Shown here: in pieces, positions 58,366 to 64,000 of the stretch | Layout: each line of letters starts with the position of its first letter | Position numbering within the stretch: position 1 is the stretch's first letter | NCBI GenBank assembly: GCA_017938485.1 | Contig: JAGBBM010000136.1 | Span: forward strand, 37,036 to 101,035 | DNA length: 64,000 nucleotides | Direction: 5' to 3' | DNA from: Lachnospiraceae bacterium | GTDB lineage: Bacteria > Bacillota > Clostridia > Lachnospirales > Lachnospiraceae | Program-made: the position numbers and the translations under genes | The notes under the pieces: model-generated | The model's database searches: none | What the model saw: the letters and a program-made list of their open reading frames with translations, nothing else | What the model was told of the DNA's origin: nothing

Positions 58366-58971
58366 ATGATTTCAATATTAGATTATGATGCAGGCAATAT
58401 AAAAAGTGTTGAAAAGGCATTGGAATATCTTGGAGAAAAGGCGCTTATAACTAGAGATAAGGATGTTATATTGTCCAGTGATAAAGTTATCTTACCTGGT
58501 GTTGGTGCATTTGGGGATGCCATGGGCAAGATAAGAGAATACGGATTAGACAAGGTAATATATGACTTTGTTGATTCAGGAAAACCGTTTTTAGGTATAT
58601 GTTTGGGATTACAGCTTTTATATAAGACTAGTGAGGAATCACCAGAAGCTACAGGTCTTGGTATACTTGATGGAGAGATACTTAGGATTCCTGATGCACC
58701 AGGTCTTAAAATCCCACAGATTGGATGGAATTCTCTTTCCATTACACCGGGATCTAAGCTTTTTAAAGATGTGCCAGAAAATTCATATGTTTATTTTGTA
58801 CATTCTTACTATTTGAAGTCAAGAGATATAAAAGACGTGGCAGCAACCACAGATTATTCAGTTAACATTCATGCCTCTGTAGAGAGGGATAATGTGTTTG
58901 CCTGTCAGTTTCATCCAGAGAAGAGTTCTTCTGTGGGATTACAGATTCTTAAGAATTTTATTGAACTTTAG
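58366..58971 (+). CDS. hisH: Imidazole glycerol phosphate synthase glutaminase subunit
   Basis: 201-residue class I glutamine amidotransferase. Nucleophile Cys in FLGICLGLQLL near residue 80, His and Glu in CQFHPEKSS near 183-188, oxyanion region LPGVGAFGDAMG near 46-57. It passes ammonia to HisF. I start at ATG 58366, one base after the previous stop. hisF follows 10 bases later; the other his genes are not in the window. Confidence 0.94.
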   Translation: MISILDYDAGNIKSVEKALEYLGEKALITRDKDVILSSDKVILPGVGAFGDAMGKIREYGLDKVIYDFVDSGKPFLGICLGLQLLYKTSEESPEATGLGILDGEILRIPDAPGLKIPQIGWNSLSITPGSKLFKDVPENSYVYFVHSYYLKSRDIKDVAATTDYSVNIHASVERDNVFACQFHPEKSSSVGLQILKNFIEL

Positions 58972-58981
58972 GAGTTAGATT

Positions 58982-59746
58982 ATGCATACAAAGAGAATTA
59001 TTCCATGCTTGGATGTAAAGAATGGAAGAGTTGTAAAGGGAATAAATTTTGTGGATTTAAAGGATGCTGGAGATCCGGTTGCTGTTGGTGCGGCCTATGA
59101 TAAGGCTGGTGCGGATGAGTTGGTATTCCTTGATATCACAGCTTCATCAGATTCAAGAAATATTGTTATAGATATGGTTCGTAAGGTGGCTGAGACTATA
59201 TTTATACCATTTACTGTGGGTGGTGGTATAAGAACAGTAGATGATTTTAAAGCCATTCTTAGAGAGGGTGCAGATAAAATATCTGTAAACTCAGCGGCTA
59301 TAGATAATCCACACCTTATAAGTGAAGCTGCAGATAAGTTTGGAAGCCAGTGCGTTGTGGTTGCCATAGATGCGAGACGAAGAGAAGATGGCTCAGGCTG
59401 GAACATATTTAAAAACGGTGGACGTATTGATATGGGTATAGACGCAGTTGAGTGGGCTATGAAGGTTGACAAGCTTGGTGCAGGAGAGATTCTTCTTACA
59501 AGTATGGACTGTGATGGAACAAAAGCGGGTTATGATATAGAGCTTACAAGAATTATATCTGAAAATGTATCTGTTCCAGTTATAGCATCAGGAGGTGCGG
59601 GAACCAAGGATCATTTTTACGATGCCTTAACTGTAGGTAAGGCAGATGCAGCCCTAGCAGCATCATTATTTCACTATAAAGAATTAGAGATTATGGATTT
59701 GAAGCAACATCTTAGAGATAGAGGATTATCTATGAGAATGTGTTAA
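58982..59746 (+). CDS. hisF: Imidazole glycerol phosphate synthase cyclase subunit
   Basis: 254-residue TIM barrel that makes imidazole glycerol phosphate and AICAR. Catalytic Asp residues in [14 protein letters not shown] (Asp11) and [12 protein letters not shown] (Asp130 region), phosphate sites VGGGIRT and [10 protein letters not shown]. Length and motifs are those of canonical HisF. GGAG precedes the ATG. Partner hisH directly upstream. Confidence 0.95.
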   Translation: MHTKRIIPCLDVKNGRVVKGINFVDLKDAGDPVAVGAAYDKAGADELVFLDITASSDSRNIVIDMVRKVAETIFIPFTVGGGIRTVDDFKAILREGADKISVNSAAIDNPHLISEAADKFGSQCVVVAIDARRREDGSGWNIFKNGGRIDMGIDAVEWAMKVDKLGAGEILLTSMDCDGTKAGYDIELTRIISENVSVPVIASGGAGTKDHFYDALTVGKADAALAASLFHYKELEIMDLKQHLRDRGLSMRMC

Positions 59747-59767
59747 AATCATAATAAGGTTAGATAT

Positions 59768-60187
59768 ATGATTAAACTAGTTGAAAATCAGATTACAATT
59801 GAAGAATATATGTATCTTAGGGATAAGGTGAATTGGAAGAAACTTAGCATAAATCAATCAGAAAGTGCTTTAAAACATAGCCTATTTGTTGTAAAGGCAG
59901 TGGATTCAAATGGAGATGTTATAGGCATGGGAAGAATCGTTGGTGACGGTGCAGTTATATGTTATATTCAGGATCTTATAGTTATTCCTGAGGCTCAAGG
60001 AAAAAGAGTAGGCTCTATGCTTATTGACAGACTTATAGAGTATGTAAAAAGCATAAAAGAAGAAGGAACTACAATGATGCTTTGTCTGATGTGTGCAAAG
60101 GGCAGAGAACCATTTTATGAAAAACATAATTTTATTTCTCGACCAACGGATAGCCTTGGACCAGGGATGATACAGTACATATGTTAA
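59768..60187 (+). CDS. GNAT family N-acetyltransferase
   Basis: 139 residues. The acetyl-CoA loop is IPEAQGKRVGSMLIDRL near residues 75-91 (variant of QxxGxG/A) and the beta-bulge strand YIQDLIVIP precedes it; the end FYEKHNFISRPTDSLGPGMI is typical of small GNATs with a C-terminal GPGM. Substrate unknown. Follows hisF by 21 bases, so it may be co-transcribed; a terminator follows. Confidence 0.85.
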   Translation: MIKLVENQITIEEYMYLRDKVNWKKLSINQSESALKHSLFVVKAVDSNGDVIGMGRIVGDGAVICYIQDLIVIPEAQGKRVGSMLIDRLIEYVKSIKEEGTTMMLCLMCAKGREPFYEKHNFISRPTDSLGPGMIQYIC

Positions 60188-60188
60188 C

Positions 60189-60223
60189 AAAAAAGCCTGT
60201 ACAAAAATTGTACAGGCTTTTTT
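60189..60223. terminator. Bidirectional terminator
   Basis: Six A, GCCTGTACAA, loop AAA, TTGTACAGGC, six T (60189-60223), between the convergent GNAT and HPr-like genes. Confidence 0.93.
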
Positions 60224-60233
60224 GTTGCAATAA

Positions 60234-60467
60234 TTACTCTGCTAAGTATGGCTTGATTGCAGCCATAATGTCTTCTACTTCAGTTTCTGTGTGGATATTT
60301 AAGTCGATTGGCTTAGAAATATCTAAACTAAATATACCCATAATAGACTTTGCATCAATTACGTATCTACCAGATACTAAGTCGAATTCAGCATTAAATC
60401 CGCTTATATCATTAACAAAACTTTTAACCTTATCAATTGAATTGAGTGAAATCTTAACTTCTAACAT
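60234..60467 (-). CDS. HPr-like protein without the catalytic histidine
   Basis: 77 residues with the HPr fold pattern: FDLVSGRYVIDAKSIMGIFSLDISKPIDL holds the KSIMGxxSL segment in which HPr has Ser46. The normal His15 loop (GLHARP) is replaced by DKVKSFVNDISG, with no His. It should therefore not accept phosphate from enzyme I, but Ser could be a target of HPr kinase, as in Crh. Start ATG at 60467 with AGGAGG seven bases upstream; the longer frame to 60494 overlaps that site. Monocistronic, opposite strand to its neighbours. Confidence 0.82.
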   Translation of the reverse strand: MLEVKISLNSIDKVKSFVNDISGFNAEFDLVSGRYVIDAKSIMGIFSLDISKPIDLNIHTETEVEDIMAAIKPYLAE

Positions 60468-60565
60468 TTCGTAACCTCCTTGTTTGCATTTCATATTTAT
60501 GTATGATACTATAATATAAGTTTAGGTTATAAAAGTCAATATTATGACGGGAGATTTTTCGTAAA

Positions 60566-61867
60566 ATGTTTGTGAATTTAGAGAATAAAAGAGTCGCATT
60601 TTATACCTTGGGATGTAAAGTGAATCAGTACGAAACTGACAGTATGATGGACATTCTTAAAGGCTATGGATGCGTCGTTGTACCCTTTAAGGATAAGGCT
60701 GATATATATATAATAAATACCTGTTCTGTTACTAATATGGCAGATAGAAAATCCAGACAAATTATTCATAGAGCAAAAAAAAGTTCAAAAGATTCTGTTG
60801 TTGTGGCGGTTGGTTGTTACGTCCAGGCAGCAGGGGAAGAACTTTTAAAGGATTTGGATATCGATATTGATATTGTTGTGGGCAATAATCGCAAGAAGGA
60901 TATAGCACGTATTCTTAATGATTATTATGAAGAACATTTTGTTGAAGATACAATTATTGATATTAATCAATCCTCAGAATATGAAGAAATGACATTGATT
61001 AAGCCAAGTGAACATACTCGCGCTTATGTAAAGGTTCAGGACGGATGCAATAATTTTTGTTCATATTGTATTATTCCATATACTAGAGGACGAATAAGAA
61101 GTAGAGAACTTTTTGATGTTATTAAAGAGATTGATGGTTTGGCGCAAAGAGGTATAAAGGAGGTAGTCCTTACAGGTATTAATTTATCATCTTATAATGA
61201 CAGTAAAGGGAATAATTTGCTTGCGCTTCTTGTGGCTGTTAGCCAGATTGAAGGTATCGCAAGAATTCGTATGGGTTCCTTAGAACCACGTATTATAGAA
61301 GAGGAGTTTCTTGAAACAATTAGCAAGATTACTAAGATATGTCCTCATTTCCATTTGTCCTTGCAAAGTGCTTGTAATGAAACTTTAAAAAGAATGAATC
61401 GCAAGTATACTATCGAGGAATATAAGGAAAAATGTGATATGATTCGTAGCTATTACGATAGACCTGCCATAACAACAGATGTAATAGTTGGTTTCCCTGG
61501 TGAAACAGAGGAAGAATTCAATAAAACGGTTGAGAATCTTAAAGAACTTAATTTATACGAGATGCACATATTTAAATATTCCAGAAGAAATGGTACTGTA
61601 GCGGCAAGTATGCCTAATCAGATTCCTGAGCAGATAAAGGACAAGCGAAGCGAAACATTACTTAATTTGGCATCTATTAATAAAAAAGCATATGAGGAGA
61701 GCTTTTTTGGAGAAGAGTTATCTGTTTTAGTGGAGGAAGTAGAAGAGGAGGAATCTGTTTACTACGCAAAAGGACATACTGATAGGTATATTTTAATAAA
61801 AGAGCCTATAGATGTTGCTGAAAAAGATACCATAATTAATGAGTTTATAACAGTAAAAAAGGCATAA
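60566..61867 (+). CDS. mtaB: tRNA (t6A37) methylthiotransferase MtaB
   Basis: 433-residue radical-SAM enzyme forming ms2t6A in tRNA(Lys). N-terminal UPF0004 domain with three cluster cysteines (TLGCKVNQYE, NTCSVTN, VGCYVQ), radical-SAM CNNFCSYC near residue 157, and a C-terminal TRAM domain. The GCKVNQYE variant marks the MtaB branch (YqeV) apart from MiaB. GGGAGA upstream of the ATG. Ends 79 bases before the tRNA gene; neighbours do not indicate co-regulation. Confidence 0.93.
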   Translation: MFVNLENKRVAFYTLGCKVNQYETDSMMDILKGYGCVVVPFKDKADIYIINTCSVTNMADRKSRQIIHRAKKSSKDSVVVAVGCYVQAAGEELLKDLDIDIDIVVGNNRKKDIARILNDYYEEHFVEDTIIDINQSSEYEEMTLIKPSEHTRAYVKVQDGCNNFCSYCIIPYTRGRIRSRELFDVIKEIDGLAQRGIKEVVLTGINLSSYNDSKGNNLLALLVAVSQIEGIARIRMGSLEPRIIEEEFLETISKITKICPHFHLSLQSACNETLKRMNRKYTIEEYKEKCDMIRSYYDRPAITTDVIVGFPGETEEEFNKTVENLKELNLYEMHIFKYSRRNGTVAASMPNQIPEQIKDKRSETLLNLASINKKAYEESFFGEELSVLVEEVEEEESVYYAKGHTDRYILIKEPIDVAEKDTIINEFITVKKA

Positions 61868-61900
61868 AATAAAAAAAATTAAAAAAATTGAAAAAAAGTG

Positions 61901-61929
61901 TTGCATTTATCTTTTCCTTTTGTTATACT
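61901..61929 (+). promoter_or_regulatory. Promoter of the tRNA gene
   Basis: TTGCAT at 61901-61906, a 17-base spacer and TATACT at 61924-61929, 17 bases before the first tRNA base. Confidence 0.7.
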
Positions 61930-61946
61930 AACAGAGGTTTAAAGAT

Positions 61947-62018
61947 GGTTCGTTGGTCAAGCGGCTAAGACGTCGCCCTCTCACGGCGAAAACAGGGGTT
62001 CGATTCCCCTACGGACTG
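61947..62018 (+). tRNA. tRNA-Glu (anticodon CUC)
   Basis: 72 bases fold as a cloverleaf: acceptor GGTTCGT with ACGGACT, anticodon stem TCGCC/GGCGA with loop CTCTCAC (anticodon CTC at positions 34-36), T arm AGGGG-TTCGATT-CCCCT, discriminator G. CCA is not encoded. The acceptor begins with a G-T (G-U) pair. The CUC isoacceptor reads GAG. Confidence 0.93.
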
Positions 62019-62026
62019 CTTTATAT

Positions 62027-62063
62027 AAAACCTCGAAATCGATTATGATTTCGAGGTTTTTTT
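62027..62063 (+). terminator. Terminator after tRNA-Glu
   Basis: 14-bp stem AAAACCTCGAAATC (62027-62040) with GATTTCGAGGTTTT (62047-62060), loop of six and a T-run. The remaining stretch to 62204 holds no gene I can support; an in-frame ATG at 62145 is an upstream extension of the next gene. Confidence 0.93.
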
Positions 62064-62204
62064 ATGTTCATTTATATGACATGATACAACATATTGTGTC
62101 TGTATAAAAAGAATTATACCATTTTTTGTAAAAATACTTGAATTATGTGTTGTACTAAGATATACTATAGGCAACTATTTTTAATAATGGGGAGGAATTT
62201 TTCT

Positions 62205-62600
62205 ATGGTAGATGTAGTTTGGAAGGATCGTAAGCGTATAATATTTGGATTACCATGGACATTCACGAAGTATGGTTTGTCTGAAGATAGAATTTTTGTG
62301 GAAACAGGTTTTTTTAATCTTCAGGAAAACGAAGTAAGATTATATAGAATTATGGATGTCTCATTAGAGAGAAAGCTGTGGCAGAGAATGTTTGGACTTG
62401 GAACAATTACATGCTATTCATCAGATAAATCTATGGGAGTATTCAAGATTCAGAATATAAAAAAACCAAGTGAAGTTAAGGAGCTTATTTCTTCTTATGT
62501 TGAAGAAGAAAGATCTAGAAAGAGAGTTACAAGCAAAGAATTCATTAATGATGACGTTTTTGACGATGATTCAGATGATATGGATTCAGATGAGATGTAG
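62205..62600 (+). CDS. PH-domain (bPH2/YdbS-like) protein with acidic tail
   Basis: 131 residues. The pattern TKYGLSEDRIFVETGFFNLQENEV, RLYRIMDVSLERKLWQRMFGLGTI and YSSDKS matches bacterial PH-like domains (PF03703-type), though without membrane helices. The C-terminal tail is Asp-rich (DDDSDDMDSDEM). Start chosen at 62205, where GGGGAGG is well placed. It is 25 bases before the zinc-ribbon gene and probably co-transcribed. Role unknown. Confidence 0.75.
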   Translation: MVDVVWKDRKRIIFGLPWTFTKYGLSEDRIFVETGFFNLQENEVRLYRIMDVSLERKLWQRMFGLGTITCYSSDKSMGVFKIQNIKKPSEVKELISSYVEEERSRKRVTSKEFINDDVFDDDSDDMDSDEM

Positions 62601-62625
62601 TTTATAATGAGGAGGTAGTGGATTT

Positions 62626-63432
62626 ATGAAAACTTGTCGTGTGTGTGGGGCACTTGTAGACGACAGAGAGTGGAATTGCCCGGAGTGTGGTGCCACAATG
62701 ATTACTAGTGGGGGAAGTCTTTCACTTAAGACTGAGGAACCAGTTAAGAAGAAGTCTGGAAATCGTATGGGAACTACAGTAAGTACAGGTTCAGGTCTTA
62801 CAGATATTCTTAGAAGAGAAGATGACGAATACGATGATGTTGATGATAGTCCAGTTATTATGGGTTCCTTGCCTGGTAATATGTCCAGAGGAATAGAGGA
62901 AGATGAGAAAGCGAGAAAAAAAGCTAAGAATGATATTAGAATTATGACTAATATATTCAAGGTTATATTTGCTGCAGCAGTTATTTTTATAGTGTATCTT
63001 TTCGTTACAAAGTTCATTATGAAAGATAAGGGTGCAGATAGCTATGAGGCGTTGGTAGACATATATGTTGAGGCTGTTAATGAAGGTGACGTTGCTCTTA
63101 TGAAGACTATTATGCCGGAGTTTATAAGCGACAGGGCAGATGAGGCTCAGACTTTGGTAGATGATATGGATGGAGTTGAGTTCACATCATATACAATAAA
63201 GAATAAAGAAGCATTGACTGAAGCTCATATTGATATATTTACTGACGAGATTAAACTTAGCACTGGCAAAAATCCTAACCTTAACGAGGGATACTATCTT
63301 GAAGTGGAGTTTGTTGGTAAGAACAAGGACGGCTTGGAGATAAAGGCGGTTGCAGTTATGGAAGTATATAGAGTTAAACATCTTTGGTATTTATATCCAG
63401 ATACATACGAAAATAGAGCATTTAGTGATTAA
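62626..63432 (+). CDS. Zinc-ribbon single-pass membrane protein
   Basis: 268 residues. N-terminal zinc ribbon CRVCGALVDDREWNCPECG (C4, C7, C18, C21), a disordered acidic linker to about 100, one membrane helix at about 107-128 and an outer domain of about 140 residues resembling SnoaL/NTF2-like extracytoplasmic domains (YEALVDIYVEAVNEGD at its start). Such proteins are frequent in Firmicutes with unknown role. AGGAGG seven bases before the ATG. Confidence 0.72.
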   Translation: MKTCRVCGALVDDREWNCPECGATMITSGGSLSLKTEEPVKKKSGNRMGTTVSTGSGLTDILRREDDEYDDVDDSPVIMGSLPGNMSRGIEEDEKARKKAKNDIRIMTNIFKVIFAAAVIFIVYLFVTKFIMKDKGADSYEALVDIYVEAVNEGDVALMKTIMPEFISDRADEAQTLVDDMDGVEFTSYTIKNKEALTEAHIDIFTDEIKLSTGKNPNLNEGYYLEVEFVGKNKDGLEIKAVAVMEVYRVKHLWYLYPDTYENRAFSD

Positions 63433-63442
63433 GATATTAAGA

Positions 63443-63474
63443 GGGTGTTGCAGATTTGCAACACCCTTATTTTT
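63443..63474. terminator. Terminator between the zinc-ribbon gene and the convergent minus-strand gene
   Basis: 10-bp stem GGGTGTTGCA (63443-63452) with TGCAACACCC (63457-63466), loop GATT, then TTATTTTT. Confidence 0.88.
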
Positions 63475-64000
63475 ATACATTTTCTGCGATTTTGCTGACT
63501 CCTACATATATTTGAGATATTTTGTACCAGGTAGGATAGTCTACTATGCCGGATACAGGCATATCGAAAATTCTTTGGAATTCCCTGACCGCATTTGCGG
63601 TACCTTGACCGTAGATTCCATCTACGCTTATCTTAGGAATTGCTGGAAAGTTGTCTGCAATTCGATTTAGCTGTTCTTGGATTTGAAGTACAGCGTCACC
63701 GCTTGAACCTATATTTAAATCATATCCTGGATATGATGCAGGAATGCCGGATATGATTTCTGCGGTGTTAACATACATATCACTGCCATAGTAATATCTT
63801 ATAATGTCTGTAGAGGAAAGACCATCATCCCCCAAGGCTTTAGAACCCCATTGACTCATCCAGTTTGGACAGGTAACACGTTTTCCATCGCAGTATTGAG
63901 TTAATATGGGTTGTTTTATATTTGGTCTGGCTAGATAACTGGCGTATAGGTAATCTACGATTTGTGATACATTTTCATATATGGTTTTACCCTTTATCCA
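63473..64000 (-). CDS. Peptidoglycan-binding protein, C-terminal part (cut by window edge)
   Basis: The frame is open to the window end, so 175 residues of a longer protein are visible. The outer part reads QYCDGKRVTCPNWMSQWGS and STDIIRYYYGSD, which looks like the end of a SpoIID/LytB-type domain; the last 75 residues are a peptidoglycan_binding_1 module (GSSGDAVLQIQEQLNRIA; VDGIYGQGTANAVREFQR). Possibly a cell-wall or cortex hydrolase with a C-terminal anchor. The start lies beyond 64000; the Met at 63859 is internal. Family call for the N-terminal part is moderate. Confidence 0.72.
   Translation of the reverse strand, partial: WIKGKTIYENVSQIVDYLYASYLARPNIKQPILTQYCDGKRVTCPNWMSQWGSKALGDDGLSSTDIIRYYYGSDMYVNTAEIISGIPASYPGYDLNIGSSGDAVLQIQEQLNRIADNFPAIPKISVDGIYGQGTANAVREFQRIFDMPVSGIVDYPTWYKISQIYVGVSKIAENV

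Noticed and set aside
62586-63017. 143-codon minus-strand frame over the zinc-ribbon gene
   Set aside because: The plus-strand gene has a zinc ribbon, membrane helix and strong ribosome-binding site; the antisense frame has none.
1-64000. CRISPR arrays, insertion sequences, prophage, integrases, rRNA
   Set aside because: None seen on reading both strands; the only tandem repeat is the short RPD-coding one near 56085-56125.

Overview
The window looks like a chromosomal segment of a low-GC, spore-forming Firmicute of the class Clostridia, most likely a Lachnospiraceae (Butyrivibrio/Roseburia/Lachnospira-type). The reasons are PolC-type replication, a full spoIIIA operon with spoIVB and spo0A, strong AGGAGG ribosome-binding sites, several TTG starts, and the gene order dxs-tlyA-nadK-argR-recN-spoIVB-spo0A, which is conserved in spore-forming Firmicutes. 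Genus is an inference; no rRNA is present. I see no insertion sequences, prophage, CRISPR array or skin element.

Layout. 1-7432: MEP-pathway and replication block (partial dxr, rseP, ispG, polC). 7437-14293: a run starting at a consensus promoter (ireB, ruvX, DUF1292, rnjA, ylbF-like, a catalytic-domain-less mltG-like gene, O-methyltransferase, O-antigen-ligase-like gene, U32 peptidase) and ending in a terminator that lies inside the convergent sigK gene. 14250-15718: sigK (minus) and a CPBP protease. 15776-36003: a type IV pilus locus of about 20 kb (pilB, pilT, pilC, major pilin, pilD, fused pilMN, pilO-like, four minor-pilin-like genes and a 1823-residue secreted protein). 36133-37887: pepP and efp, convergent. 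37959-42867: spoIIIAA-AH behind a SigE-like promoter. 42878-51752: asp23, nusB, xseA, xseB, ispA, dxs, tlyA, nadK, argR, recN. 51780-55817: spoIVB, a minus-strand 2-hydroxyacid dehydrogenase, and two tandem spo0A paralogues. 55853-64000: small and poorly known genes, hisH-hisF, a GNAT, an HPr-like gene, mtaB, tRNA-Glu(CUC), a PH-domain gene, a zinc-ribbon membrane protein and a partial peptidoglycan-binding protein.

How the genes work together. Isoprenoid precursor synthesis is represented by dxr, ispG, dxs and ispA. Sporulation control appears as two Spo0A proteins, the SpoIIIA channel, SpoIVB, and a SigK that lacks the inhibitory pro-sequence. The pilus locus encodes assembly and retraction ATPases, inner-membrane platform, prepilin peptidase, a major pilin, and a set of minor pilins that with the giant secreted protein could form a tip complex. 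PilB carries an MshEN-like domain, which suggests control by c-di-GMP.

The most interesting parts are the pilus tip candidates (25976-28897 and 30484-35955), the tandem Spo0A pair whose receiver and DNA-binding halves have diverged in opposite ways, the pro-sequence-less SigK, an HPr-like protein without the catalytic histidine, and several inverted repeats placed on promoters or between genes.
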